A stretch of DNA of 64,000 bases from Faecalibacterium hattorii (GCF_003287455.1 NZ_PRLC01000001.1:124001-188000); one strand, 5' to 3'. Shown: positions 42,715 through 52,198, counted from the first letter of the stretch. A program made the numbers and translations. Notes: generated by a model from the letters alone, not told the origin.

Positions 42715-44049
42715 TTACGGGGTCAGACGGTTGGGACCGCGGAACAGGAACTCGGCCTCCTTGATGGGCAGACCGCAGAGCAGCATGGTCAGGCGGTCGA
42801 TGCCAAGGCCGAAGCCGCCGTGCGGGGGGCAGCCGTACTGGAAGAACTCCAGATAGAACTTGACGTCCTCGGCCAGACCCTTTTCCTCCGCCTGCTTCTT
42901 CAGCACCTCATAGCGGTGCTCACGCTGGGCGCCGGTGGTGATCTCAACACCGCGCCAGATCAGGTCGTAGCCCTGCGGCACGCCGTTTTCGTCGCGCATA
43001 TGGTAGAAGGCGCGCTTCTCGGCGGAGTAATCGGTGATGAACAGGAACTCGTGGTTGTAGTGCTTCTTGACCCACTCGTAGCTCAGGCGCTCGGCCTCGG
43101 TGGTCAGGTCGCCCTTCTCGGAGTCATCGACGGTGTAGCCGAACTCCTCTTCCAGACCCTTGTACAGGTCGGCCAGCTTGACCACGGGGAACGGAGTCTC
43201 CGGGACGATGACCTCCTGCCCGAAGGCTTCCTTGATCTGCTCGCCGTAGGCTTCCTTCACGGCGGCCAGACCGGCCTTCAGCAGCTCCTCTTCCATCTTC
43301 ATGACGTCATAGAAGGAGGTGATGTAGCTGAACTCCAGATCGAAGCCGGAGAACTCGGTAGCGTGCTTGTTGGTGTAGCTCTTCTCGGCGCGGAAGACGG
43401 GGCCGGTCTCGAAGATGCGCTCAAAGCCGGCAGCCATCGCCATCTGCTTGTAGAACTGGGGACTCTGGGCCAGATAAGCGTTGCGGTCAAAATAATCGAC
43501 CTTGAACACCTCAGAGCCGCTCTCGCTGGCGGCCGCGATCAACTTGGGGGTGTGGATCTCGATGAAATTTTCGTCCAGCAGGAACTTGCGCATGGCGTTG
43601 ACCATGCAGCTCTGGGCCTTGAACATCAGTTGATTTTCATCGGTGCGCAGATCCACCCAGCGGTAGTCGATGCGCTGGTCGATGCTGGAGCGCTCGACGG
43701 CCTTCTTCTTCTTGGTGGCAGCGATCTCCTTGCGGACGATGGGCAGTGCGTCGGCAATGCTCTCGATCTCGATGGACTCCGGGATCATCTCGATGCCGCC
43801 CATCTTGACGTAATCGTTCTCCATCACCTTGCCGGTCACGGTGATAACGGAATCCGGGGTCAGCCGGTCGATGGTATCCACCAGTTCGGGGTGGTCTTCC
43901 TTCTCAACGGTAATCTGCAGCTTGCCGGTAATATCCTTCAGCACGATAAAGGCCATATACTTGCTGTTGCGCAGGTTCTCGATAAAGCCTTGGACTTTGA
44001 TCGTGTTGCCAATTTCCTTTTGTACCTCTTGGATGTAGGTGCGATTCAT
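42715..44049 (-). CDS. aspS: Archaeal/eukaryal-type aspartyl-tRNA synthetase (probably non-discriminating)
   Basis: 444 aa, much shorter than the roughly 590-aa bacterial AspRS and lacking its GAD insertion. An N-terminal OB fold (residues about 15-100) is followed by a class II core: motif 2 FRAEKSYTNKHATEFSGFDLE, motif 3 GFGLGIDRLTMLL. Clostridia often hold this archaeal-type enzyme beside a bacterial AspRS. There it charges tRNA-Asn with Asp for GatCAB amidation. Which tRNA is charged cannot be read from sequence alone. Confidence 0.9.
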   Translation of the reverse strand: MNRTYIQEVQKEIGNTIKVQGFIENLRNSKYMAFIVLKDITGKLQITVEKEDHPELVDTIDRLTPDSVITVTGKVMENDYVKMGGIEMIPESIEIESIADALPIVRKEIAATKKKKAVERSSIDQRIDYRWVDLRTDENQLMFKAQSCMVNAMRKFLLDENFIEIHTPKLIAAASESGSEVFKVDYFDRNAYLAQSPQFYKQMAMAAGFERIFETGPVFRAEKSYTNKHATEFSGFDLEFSYITSFYDVMKMEEELLKAGLAAVKEAYGEQIKEAFGQEVIVPETPFPVVKLADLYKGLEEEFGYTVDDSEKGDLTTEAERLSYEWVKKHYNHEFLFITDYSAEKRAFYHMRDENGVPQGYDLIWRGVEITTGAQREHRYEVLKKQAEEKGLAEDVKFYLEFFQYGCPPHGGFGLGIDRLTMLLCGLPIKEAEFLFRGPNRLTP

Positions 44050-44084
44050 GGAAATCCTCCTTCGTATTCTTGTGTACTCTTTTT

Positions 44085-44112
44085 ATTATAGCCGTTTTCC
44101 GGGATAAATCAA
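44085..44112 (-). promoter_or_regulatory. Promoter of aspS
   Basis: Minus-strand TTGATT, 16-nt spacer, TATAAT, about 40 bp before the start codon. Confidence 0.7.
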
Positions 44113-44126
44113 CCGGTTTCAACGGG

Positions 44127-44747
<621 letters not shown>

Positions 44748-45001
44748 GGAGAACCCTCCCTTTATGGATTTCGATTCCGAACGCATCCATTATACCAAGC
44801 CCTTCGACATTTTTCAATTCATCCGGCAAGGTTTTCCGTGCGCCTTTCGTTTCAGTATGGGTTTGCTTACCGGGGCGCAACGCCGGTTTTGTTTTATTTT
44901 TCTGCCTGTTTTGTCCCTTGCTCCGGGGCCGGTTCTGCCGTACTATTAAGCCATCCTATTAAAATGTTTGTTTTTGCAGCGTTTCGAAGGAGGGTTCCAC
45001 C

Positions 45002-47008
45002 GTGATCCAGCGTTTTTCATTCGGGCACCCCATCCCCACCGAGAGCGTCGTGCAGACGCTCCCGCTCTGTGAGGATCCCGTTCCGTTTCTGACCGCCCTG
45101 CCCGGCGGCTGGCAGTACAAGATGCAGGAGAACTGCGTCGTTTACGGCTTGGGCGAAATGCCCCGCGGGTTGAACAAGCGCGGCTGGCATTACGTCACCA
45201 ACAACACCGACGAGTCCCGCCACACCGAGGACAAGCTTTCCTACTATGGTGCGCACAATTTTCTGCTGATCCGCAATGGAGCGGAGTGCTTTGGCCTCTT
45301 TGTGGATTTCCCCGGAAAAGTCCATTATGACATCGGCTACACCCGGCACGACACCCTGACCATCCGCACCGAGGAGCCGGACTATGAGCTGTATCTGCTT
45401 TCCGGCGGGGACGAGAACGCCCTGTGCAGGGAGTTCCGCGCCCTCATCGGCCGCAGCTACATCCCGCCGAAATGGGCCTTTGGTCTGGCCCAGAGCCGCT
45501 TCGGCTACAAGACCGAAGCCGACATCCGCACGGTGGCACAGCAGTACAAGACCCACGACCTGCCGCTGGACATGATCTGCATGGACATCGACTATATGCA
45601 GGGCTACGCCGATTTTACCGTGAACAAAGAGCGCTTCCCCGACCTGAAACAGCTTGCCGACGACCTCAAGGCCGAGGGCATCCGTCTGGTGCCCATCATT
45701 GACGCGGGCGTGCGCATCGACGAAAAGGACGAGACCTGCCAAGAGGGCCTTGCCAAGGATTACTTCTGCAAAAAGGCCGACGGCACCCCCTTTGTGGCCG
45801 CGGTCTGGCCCGGCAAGGCGTATTTTGCCGATTTCCTCCGCCCGGAAGTGCGGGAGTGGTTCGGCGGGCGGTACAAAGTGCTGACGGACCTCGGCATTGA
45901 GGGCTTCTGGAACGATATGAACGAGCCTGCCCTTTTCTACTCTCCCGACCGGCTGAAAGCCTTCTTCGACTCCATGGCCGAGATGAGCAAGATGCCGAAC
46001 ATCGAGCAGGAAGATTTCTTCGAGAAGGTCGTGGGCGGCGTCATGGGCCTGATGAACAGCCCCGAAGACTACGCCAGCTTCTACCACGAGGTAAACGGCC
46101 AGCGCATCCGTCACGACCGGGTCCACAACCTCTACGGCGGCAGCATGACCCGCGCCGCCGGGGAAGCCCTCGCAAAGGAACGCCCGGACAAGCGCACCCT
46201 GCTCTACAGCCGTTCCAGCTTCATCGGTTCCCACCGGTACGGCGGCATCTGGCTGGGCGATAACAATTCCTCGTGGGGGCAGCTTCTGGCCAACATCCAG
46301 ATGATGCCCAACGTCCAGATGTGCGGCTTCCTGTACACCGGCGCAGACCTGTGCGGCTTCGGCTACGACACCACGCCCGACCTTGCCCTGCGCTGGCTGG
46401 AGTTCGGCATCCTGACCCCGCTGATGCGCAACCATTCCAGTTCCGGCACCCGCGCGCAGGAATATTACCAGTTCGAGGACGAGCTGCCCGCCATCCGCAA
46501 GATGCTGCAGCTCCGCTATGCCCTGCTCCCCTACCTCTACAGCGAGTTCATGAAGGCGGCGCTGGAAAACGGCTCCTACTTCCGGCCGCTGGCCTTTGAT
46601 TACCCCGGCGACCCCGATGCCCGCGAGGTGCAGGACCAGCTTCTCCTCGGTGAAGGTCTGATGGCCGCGCCCGTCTACACCCAGAACGCCCACGGCCGGA
46701 TGGTCTACCTGCCCGAATCCATGAAACTGCTCCGTCTGCGGGCAGCAGACGATTACGACGAGGAGATCCTCCCCGCCGGGCATCACTACGTCCGCTGTGG
46801 GCTGGACGAAGTGCTGCTCTTCATCCGGCCCGGCCATCTTGTGCCGGTAGCTTCTCCTGCCGACAACACCGCCCAGTTGGACGACACCAAGCTGAACCTG
46901 TGGAGCTATCTGCCCGATGGGGCTCACGCTTCCTACCGGATGTATACCGACGACGGCGTGACCACCGATTACGAGAAACCGGAGCACTGGCGCACCCTTA
47001 CCCTTTAA
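45002..47008 (+). CDS. Glycoside hydrolase family 31 alpha-glucosidase
   Basis: 668 aa, cytoplasmic (no signal peptide). GTG start with AAGGAGGG 7 nt upstream. The GH31 catalytic nucleophile is the Asp in FWNDMNEP, with upstream MICMDIDYM and downstream GADLCGFGYDTTPDL. Arg in LLYSRSSFIGSHRYGG is also conserved. Family members hydrolyse alpha-glucosides or alpha-xylosides; the exact specificity is not visible. It is monocistronic, ending in a terminator. I see nothing beyond weak promoter sequence in the 254 bp upstream. Confidence 0.92.
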   Translation: MIQRFSFGHPIPTESVVQTLPLCEDPVPFLTALPGGWQYKMQENCVVYGLGEMPRGLNKRGWHYVTNNTDESRHTEDKLSYYGAHNFLLIRNGAECFGLFVDFPGKVHYDIGYTRHDTLTIRTEEPDYELYLLSGGDENALCREFRALIGRSYIPPKWAFGLAQSRFGYKTEADIRTVAQQYKTHDLPLDMICMDIDYMQGYADFTVNKERFPDLKQLADDLKAEGIRLVPIIDAGVRIDEKDETCQEGLAKDYFCKKADGTPFVAAVWPGKAYFADFLRPEVREWFGGRYKVLTDLGIEGFWNDMNEPALFYSPDRLKAFFDSMAEMSKMPNIEQEDFFEKVVGGVMGLMNSPEDYASFYHEVNGQRIRHDRVHNLYGGSMTRAAGEALAKERPDKRTLLYSRSSFIGSHRYGGIWLGDNNSSWGQLLANIQMMPNVQMCGFLYTGADLCGFGYDTTPDLALRWLEFGILTPLMRNHSSSGTRAQEYYQFEDELPAIRKMLQLRYALLPYLYSEFMKAALENGSYFRPLAFDYPGDPDAREVQDQLLLGEGLMAAPVYTQNAHGRMVYLPESMKLLRLRAADDYDEEILPAGHHYVRCGLDEVLLFIRPGHLVPVASPADNTAQLDDTKLNLWSYLPDGAHASYRMYTDDGVTTDYEKPEHWRTLTL

Positions 47009-47018
47009 CGGTTTTTTC

Positions 47019-47047
47019 AGGTCCTGCCGCCGTGCGGGGCCTTTTTT
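47019..47047 (+). terminator. Terminator after GH31
   Basis: AGGTCCTGC pairs with GCGGGGCCT (G-U pairs included), followed by TTTTTT. Confidence 0.85.
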
Positions 47048-47060
47048 GTTTTGATTTTAC

Positions 47061-47089
47061 TTGTATTTTACCCGATGCCGCGCTATAAT
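47061..47089 (+). promoter_or_regulatory. Promoter of the MATE gene
   Basis: TTGTAT, 17-nt spacer, TATAAT. The 95-nt leader contains two hairpins, GCCGCTT-CGAA-AAAGCGGC and GATCC...GGATC, and no terminator. Confidence 0.75.
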
Positions 47090-47183
47090 AAGGAATTGTG
47101 CCGCTTCGAAAAAGCGGCAGCGCGGCTTGTGAGATCCGGCTCATCCGAATGGATCGTAAAAATCAAAGGAGGCGGCATTTTCC

Positions 47184-48551
47184 ATGGCACAATCTCCCCG
47201 CACGGGCGACCTGACCACCGGCCCGATGCTGAAAAAGATCATCCTGTTTTCCCTGCCGCTGGCAGCGTCCAGCATCCTGCAGCTCCTCTTCAACGCGGCC
47301 GACGTCGTTGTGATCGGGCGGTTTGTGGGCAGCACGGCACTGGCCGCTGTCGGCTCCAACGGTGCGCTCATCAACCTGCTGGTCAACCTTTTCGTCGGCC
47401 TTTCGCTGGGTGCCAATGTCGTGGCCGCCCGCTGCTTTGGTGCCAAAGATGAACGCGGCGTTCAGAATACGGTTCAGACGTCGGTGACGCTGGGTCTCGT
47501 CAGCGGCGTGCTGCTGGCCTTTGTAGGCTTCTTTGCGGCACGCGGTCTGCTGGAACTGATGTCCTGCCCGGAAGATGTCATTGGCCTTTCGACCCTCTAC
47601 CTGAAGATCTACTTCATCGGGATGCCCATGACCATGCTGTACAACTTCAGCGCGGCGCTGCTGCGTGCTGTGGGCGACACCCGCCGCCCGCTCTACTGTC
47701 TGGCCGTGTCCGGCATCATCAATGTGGTGCTGAACCTCGTGTTCGTCATCCTCTTCCAGATGAGCGTGGCCGGTGTGGCGCTGGCGACCATCATCAGCCA
47801 GACCGTTTCCGCTATCATGGTCACCATCCTGCTCATCCGGGAGGAAGGTGCCCTCCACCTCGACCTGCGGCATCTGGGCTTCCACAAAGGGGCTCTGCTG
47901 CAGATCCTGAAGATCGGTCTGCCCGCCGGCTTGCAGAGCACGGTGTTCAGCCTCTCCAACGTGGTCATCCAGTCGTCCATCAACTCCTTCGGCTCCATCG
48001 TGGTCGCTGGCAACTCGGCAGCCTCCAACATCGAGGGCTTCATCTACACCGGCATGAACGCCTTTGCACAGGCTGCCGTGACCTTTACCAGTCAGAACAT
48101 GGGTGCCCGCCGGTACGACAACCTTGACCGCGTCATGCGGAACTGTCTGCTCTGTGCCGTGGTCGTCGGCGTGGTGCTGGGCGGCGGCGCTTACTTTGCC
48201 GGTGAGGGGCTGCTCCACTTCTATTCCACCGATGAGACCGTCATCGCCGCCGGTCTGGCCCGGATGCGGGTCATCTGCACCAGCTACTTCCTCTGCGGCG
48301 TGATGGACACGCTGGCCAGTTGTCTGCGCGGCCGCGGCTACTCGGTCTTGCCCATGGTGGTCAGCCTCATCGGCAGCTGCTTGCTCCGTCTGGTCTGGAT
48401 CGCCACCATCTTCCAACTCTTCCGTTCCACCACGACCCTTTACATTAGCTACCCGATCAGTTGGGTGCTGACGGCTTCCGTCCACCTCATCTGCCTGTTG
48501 GTGGTGCGGCATAAACTGGCCGTAAAACAGTCGGAAAGGGCTGCAGCCTAA
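47184..48551 (+). CDS. MATE-family efflux transporter
   Basis: 455 aa, about 12 transmembrane helices in two MATE halves (PLAASSILQLLFNAADVVVIGRFVG region, quoted in part; second half GLPAGLQSTVFSLSNVVIQ). These pumps export drugs or metabolites using Na+ or H+ gradients. AAAGGAGG precedes the ATG. The structured leader may regulate it. Substrate unknown. Confidence 0.93.
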   Translation: MAQSPRTGDLTTGPMLKKIILFSLPLAASSILQLLFNAADVVVIGRFVGSTALAAVGSNGALINLLVNLFVGLSLGANVVAARCFGAKDERGVQNTVQTSVTLGLVSGVLLAFVGFFAARGLLELMSCPEDVIGLSTLYLKIYFIGMPMTMLYNFSAALLRAVGDTRRPLYCLAVSGIINVVLNLVFVILFQMSVAGVALATIISQTVSAIMVTILLIREEGALHLDLRHLGFHKGALLQILKIGLPAGLQSTVFSLSNVVIQSSINSFGSIVVAGNSAASNIEGFIYTGMNAFAQAAVTFTSQNMGARRYDNLDRVMRNCLLCAVVVGVVLGGGAYFAGEGLLHFYSTDETVIAAGLARMRVICTSYFLCGVMDTLASCLRGRGYSVLPMVVSLIGSCLLRLVWIATIFQLFRSTTTLYISYPISWVLTASVHLICLLVVRHKLAVKQSERAAA

Positions 48552-48570
48552 TAAAACTCCGTAACCATAC

Positions 48571-48615
48571 AAACCGGTCCGGACCCTGCGCTGCGCAGAG
48601 TTCAGGCCGGTTTTT
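48571..48615 (+). terminator. Terminator after MATE
   Basis: AAACCGG and CCGGTTT pair around a GC-rich internal hairpin, followed by a T-run. Confidence 0.8.
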
Positions 48616-48646
48616 CAAATTTCTGCAAAAAAGTTTGAAAAAGTGC

Positions 48647-48675
48647 TTGACAACTCCCGCCTTTTCCCGTATAAT
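48647..48675 (+). promoter_or_regulatory. tRNA-Gln promoter
   Basis: Perfect TTGACA-17-TATAAT, about 45 bp before the mature tRNA 5' end. Confidence 0.9.
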
Positions 48676-48719
48676 AGCACACGTTGAGCGGCTCGAAAGC
48701 CAAACAACAAAGCATATCT

Positions 48720-48793
48720 TGGGGATTTGCATAGTGGTAGTGCGGTAGACTCTGACTCTACTTGTGGGAGTTCGATTCTCTCATCCCCAACCA
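48720..48793 (+). tRNA. tRNA-Gln(CUG)
   Basis: Cloverleaf folded by hand: acceptor TGGGGAT / ATCCCCA, D-stem GCA/TGC, anticodon stem GTAGA/TCTAC with loop CTCTGAC (anticodon CTG), T-arm GGGAG-TTCGATT-CTCTC, discriminator A and encoded CCA. It reads CAG. It has its own promoter and terminator and stands alone. Confidence 0.95.
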
Positions 48794-48826
48794 AAAGCCA
48801 CCTGATGAAGATCAGGTGGCTTTTTT
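48793..48826 (+). terminator. Terminator after tRNA-Gln
   Basis: AAAGCCACCTGAT-GAAG-ATCAGGTGGCTTT with a T-run. It can also serve the convergent GNAT gene. Confidence 0.95.
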
Positions 48827-48847
48827 GTTTTCCGCAGCCGCCTCTTT

Positions 48848-49390
48848 TTACACCATTTTCTTCAGCAGATACCGATCATACCCGCCGTACATCTCCCGCC
48901 GGGCGGCGATGGTGAAACCGCTGGCGAGGGCATTGTTCAAACTGTACTGGTTTTCGGGGCTGACGGTGGCCCCGATGCCCACGATGCCGGGGCGGAGCAG
49001 GGGCAGCGCGGCTTCAAGGAGCTTGCGCTGCAAGCCGTTGCCCCGCCAGTCCGGGTGGACGATGGCACTGTCGGCGTTGGCCCAGTGGTCCCACTCGCTC
49101 TTCGGGACGCCCAGAAACGCCGCGTAATTGTGCTCACTCTGGCCGCAGTAGCGCAGGATGAAATAGGCTCCCAGCCGAGCACCGTCATACACGCCGAGGC
49201 AGAGATCTCCGGTCAGATAAGCCGTGATATTCTCCAGCGTATCGGGCACGAACTGCTCCGGGTGCGGCATGGCGGCGCACACCTCATTTTGCAGCGCGTA
49301 AAAGGCATCGGCGTCCGCCGGGCCGCAGCGGCGGATAGTTACAGGAAGTGCGGCGGGCTGGCCGCAGACCTTGTGCAGCAAAAGTTTCAT
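48848..49390 (-). CDS. GNAT-family N-acetyltransferase
   Basis: 180 aa. GGAGG lies 9 nt before the ATG at 49390. The acetyl-CoA loop reads HPDWRGNGLQRKLLEAA, and the later strand-helix ATVSPENQYSLNNALASGF matches GNAT motif B. Substrate unknown. It is convergent with tRNA-Gln and shares its terminator. Confidence 0.85.
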   Translation of the reverse strand: MKLLLHKVCGQPAALPVTIRRCGPADADAFYALQNEVCAAMPHPEQFVPDTLENITAYLTGDLCLGVYDGARLGAYFILRYCGQSEHNYAAFLGVPKSEWDHWANADSAIVHPDWRGNGLQRKLLEAALPLLRPGIVGIGATVSPENQYSLNNALASGFTIAARREMYGGYDRYLLKKMV

Positions 49391-49447
49391 TTTCAATCTC
49401 CTCCAAAATAAAATCATACTTTCTTCCGGATTCCAGTATAATTGCCG

Positions 49448-49476
49448 TTTGAAATCATCTTATCTTATGTTATAAT
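49448..49476 (+). promoter_or_regulatory. Promoter of the gntR-pyrBI unit
   Basis: TTTGAA, 17-nt spacer, TATAAT with an extended TGT element. The roughly 90-nt leader contains the GC-rich hairpin CGGGCGG-cagc-CCCGCCCG before the gntR ribosome site. Confidence 0.7.
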
Positions 49477-49574
49477 GAATGCAAGAAAAATTGTCCAGTG
49501 AAACTTTGGGGTCACAGGGCAGTTTTCTGCATGTCCGGGCGGCAGCCCCGCCCGTGAACCGGAGGATACAACCT

Positions 49575-50330
49575 ATGAAAGATTCCAGCTCTTCGTCTTC
49601 CATCCGCTTGGGCGGTGCGGTCATCAGTGACCGCATCGTAGCCGCGCTGCTGGAAGAACTGCGTACCGGCTGCTACGCCGACGCGGACCGTCTGCCCGCT
49701 GAGGTCGATCTGGCCGCACAACTTGGCGTCAGCCGCACCGTCATCCGCGATGCGCTGAGCGAGATGGAGCGTGCCGGATACATCGAGCGGGTGCGCGGCA
49801 TCGGGACCGTGGTCAACCGCACTGTGCTCAACCTGCGCAGCCGGTTGGATCAAAAGCTGGAATATTACCCGCTGATCCGCAGTTTTGGCAGCTACCCCCA
49901 CGCCGATGGCATCCAGATCTATCCCATCCGCGCCGGGGCCGAGCTGGCCCGCGATCTGGCCATTGCGCCGGGGGATGAGGTGATCTGCATCAAAAAGCGG
50001 ATCCTCGCCGATACCACCCCGGTCATCTACTCCATCGATTATCTGCCCCGTGCGCTGTTCGGCAGCCGGGACTACACCCGCATCGACCTGAGCGGCGGCG
50101 TGTTCGATATCTTGGAGCAGGAGTGCAGCCAGCAGATCTCGTCCAATGTCGCCCACCTGAAGGCCAGCTGCGGCGACGAGGCCATCCGCGCGGCCATGCG
50201 GCTGGCACCGGGCGAGGCCATGCTGCTGCTCGACGAGATCTGTTTCAATCGGCTGTGTCACCCAGTCATGCGTTCGCTGAGTTATTACACAAATTTCTTT
50301 GATTTTTCCATTCTGCGAAAATTACTTTGA
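49575..50330 (+). CDS. GntR/HutC-type regulator with UTRA domain
   Basis: 251 aa. CGGAGG precedes the ATG at 49575. The winged helix (LPAEVDLAAQLGVSRTVIRD, DALSEMERAGYIERVRG) is followed by a UTRA ligand domain (residues about 95-245). It lies 15 bp upstream of pyrB in the same orientation, so it is the first gene of the pyrBI unit. UTRA domains usually bind sugars, amino acids or related small molecules. Control of pyrimidine genes by such a protein would be unusual. Confidence 0.88.
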   Translation: MKDSSSSSSIRLGGAVISDRIVAALLEELRTGCYADADRLPAEVDLAAQLGVSRTVIRDALSEMERAGYIERVRGIGTVVNRTVLNLRSRLDQKLEYYPLIRSFGSYPHADGIQIYPIRAGAELARDLAIAPGDEVICIKKRILADTTPVIYSIDYLPRALFGSRDYTRIDLSGGVFDILEQECSQQISSNVAHLKASCGDEAIRAAMRLAPGEAMLLLDEICFNRLCHPVMRSLSYYTNFFDFSILRKLL

Positions 50331-50345
50331 CGGAGGTAAAAATTC

Positions 50346-51284
50346 ATGCGCCATCTGATCGACCCCTTGGATTTCAGCCCGGAAGAGATCGACTCCCTGC
50401 TGAACTTAGCTGACCGCATCCGATCCGACCCTGCTGCTTATCAGGACGTTGCGGCCCACAAAAAACTCGCCACCCTGTTCTACGAGCCGTCCACCCGCAC
50501 CCGCCTCTCCTTCGAGGCGGCCATGCTGAACCTCGGCGGACACGTGCTGGGTTTTCCGAGCGAGAACGTTTCCAGCGCTTCCAAGGGTGAAAGCGTCGCC
50601 GACACCATCCGCGTGATCTCCTGCTACGCCGACATCGTGGCCATGCGCCACTCCAAGGAAGGTGCGCCGCTCCGCGCTTCCCGCTACTCCCGCATTCCGG
50701 TCATCAATGCGGGCGACGGCGGCCATCAGCACCCCACCCAGACCATGACCGACCTGATGACCATCCGCTCCCGGATGGGCCGGCTGGACAACCTGACCAT
50801 CGGCCTGTGCGGCGATCTGAAGTTCGGCCGCACCGTCCACTCTCTCATCAAGACGATGGCCCGCTGCAAAAACATCCGCTTCGTGCTCATCAGCCCGGAG
50901 GAGCTGCGGGTGCCCGATTACATCATCAAGGATGTGCTGGAAGCCAAGGGCATCGAGTACCGTGAGACCCGCAGCCTTGAGGAATCCATGCCGGAGCTGG
51001 ACATCCTGTACATGACCCGTGTGCAGAAGGAGCGCTTCTTCAACGAGGAAGACTACATCCGCCTGAAGAACAGCTACATCCTGACCAGCGAGAAGATGGC
51101 GCTGGCCAAAGAGAACATGGCCGTGCTCCATCCCCTGCCCCGCGTAAACGAGATCGCGCTGGATGTGGACGACGACCCGCGTGCCGCCTATTTTGAACAA
51201 GTGCAGAACGCTGTCTACGTCCGTATGGCGCTGATCATGACACTGCTGGGTCTGCAGGACCCCAAGGCCAAGGAGGGCAACTGA
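50346..51284 (+). CDS. pyrB: Aspartate carbamoyltransferase catalytic subunit
   Basis: 312 aa. The carbamoyl-phosphate loop STRTRLSFE, the [10 protein letters not shown] motif and HPLPRVNEI are present. It condenses aspartate with carbamoyl phosphate in UMP synthesis. GGAGG lies before the ATG, and pyrI follows after 1 bp. Confidence 0.97.
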   Translation: MRHLIDPLDFSPEEIDSLLNLADRIRSDPAAYQDVAAHKKLATLFYEPSTRTRLSFEAAMLNLGGHVLGFPSENVSSASKGESVADTIRVISCYADIVAMRHSKEGAPLRASRYSRIPVINAGDGGHQHPTQTMTDLMTIRSRMGRLDNLTIGLCGDLKFGRTVHSLIKTMARCKNIRFVLISPEELRVPDYIIKDVLEAKGIEYRETRSLEESMPELDILYMTRVQKERFFNEEDYIRLKNSYILTSEKMALAKENMAVLHPLPRVNEIALDVDDDPRAAYFEQVQNAVYVRMALIMTLLGLQDPKAKEGN

Positions 51285-51285
51285 A

Positions 51286-51723
51286 ATGCTGAACATCGAT
51301 GAAATCCAGAATGGTATCGTGATTGATCACATCAAGGCAGGCACTGCCGTCGGCCTGATGGATCTGCTGGGCATCAAAGGCAACCGCACCGCCAGCGTGG
51401 CGCTGATCCAGAACGCCCGCTCCCACAAGGCGGAGGGCGGCCGCAAGGACATCATCAAGGTGGAGGGCGATGCTTCGTGGCTGAACCTCGATGTGCTGGC
51501 CTACCTCGACCCCAACATCAGCGTGACCATCATCAAGGACGGCAAGGCGGTCAAAAAGGAAAAACCCCAGCCTCCCAAGCGTCTGGTCAACATTGTGCGG
51601 TGCAAGAACCCCCGCTGCATCTCCTCCATTGAGGAAGAGTGCGACCAGATCTTCGAACTGAGCTCCAACGGCAAGTATCGCTGCATCTACTGCGAGCAGG
51701 AGCTTCAGGTCAAGCCGGAATAA
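51286..51723 (+). CDS. pyrI: Aspartate carbamoyltransferase regulatory subunit
   Basis: 145 aa. An N-terminal nucleotide-binding domain is followed by a zinc domain with C-x4-C (CKNPRC) and C-x2-C (CIYC). It gives allosteric control by CTP/ATP. Bacillus lacks it but many Clostridia keep it. AAGGAGGG lies 7 nt before the ATG. Confidence 0.95.
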   Translation: MLNIDEIQNGIVIDHIKAGTAVGLMDLLGIKGNRTASVALIQNARSHKAEGGRKDIIKVEGDASWLNLDVLAYLDPNISVTIIKDGKAVKKEKPQPPKRLVNIVRCKNPRCISSIEEECDQIFELSSNGKYRCIYCEQELQVKPE

Positions 51724-51736
51724 ATCCCTATCAAGC

Positions 51737-51775
51737 AAAAGAGCGGACGAGCCGTTGCACTCGTCCGCTCTTTTT
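51737..51775 (+). terminator. Terminator of gntR-pyrBI and the convergent cupin
   Basis: AAAAGAGCGGACGAG / CTCGTCCGCTCTTTT forms a perfect 15-bp stem. Confidence 0.95.
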
Positions 51776-51776
51776 G

Positions 51777-52121
51777 TTACACGAAATCCTCCCGCATGGG
51801 GGTGAAGATATCCAGCAGGATGCCCGCTTCGGTGCAGACGCAGCCATGCTCCACGCCGTCCTCCTTGAGGATGGTGTCGCCCTTGTGGACGGTACGGGTC
51901 ACACCGTCCACCGTGAACTCGAAGGCACCGGAGACCACATAGGTGATCTGGGTGTGGGGGTGGTGGTGCAGTGCGCCGACCGCGCCCTTTTCAAAGGTAT
52001 TCTCCACGCACATCAGGCCGTCTGTATAGGCCAGCACCCTGCGGGTGACGCCCGCGCCTGCGGGCTGCGGCAGAGTGTCCTCATGCAGGACCCAGCGCTG
52101 TTTCTTCTCCGGCAGTTTCAT
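51777..52121 (-). CDS. Small single-domain cupin
   Basis: 114 aa from the ATG at 52121 (AAGGA 6-7 nt upstream). Cupin motif 1 is HHHPHTQITYVVSG with three His-type metal ligands; motif 2 is the region around DGVEHGCVCTEAG. Function is unknown; such proteins are isomerases, dioxygenases or sugar-binding sensors. It lies downstream of the structured RNA candidate at 52.2-52.5 kb and has its own promoter overlapping that RNA's terminator. Confidence 0.85.
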   Translation of the reverse strand: MKLPEKKQRWVLHEDTLPQPAGAGVTRRVLAYTDGLMCVENTFEKGAVGALHHHPHTQITYVVSGAFEFTVDGVTRTVHKGDTILKEDGVEHGCVCTEAGILLDIFTPMREDFV

Positions 52122-52138
52122 AAACGTTCCTTCTTTCC

Positions 52139-52163
52139 CGGCCCCGCTGCGGGGCCGTTTTTT
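52139..52163 (+). terminator. Plus-strand intrinsic terminator in the cupin leader
   Basis: CGGCCCCGC / GCGGGGCCG with a minimal loop, then TTTTTT on the plus strand. It points away from the cupin gene, so it would stop transcripts running antisense, or it may act as a hairpin in the cupin mRNA leader. Confidence 0.6.
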
Positions 52164-52169
52164 ATTTCC

Positions 52170-52198
52170 ATTATAAAAAGGCAGAACCCGTTTGGCAA
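52170..52198 (-). promoter_or_regulatory. Promoter of the cupin gene
   Basis: Minus-strand TTGCCA, 17-nt spacer, TATAAT. The -35 lies in the loop of the upstream RNA's terminator. Confidence 0.7.

Noticed and set aside
49483-49574. PyrR binding site in the gntR-pyrBI leader
   Set aside because: The leader hairpin has no terminator/antiterminator pair and no anti-terminator loop I recognise.
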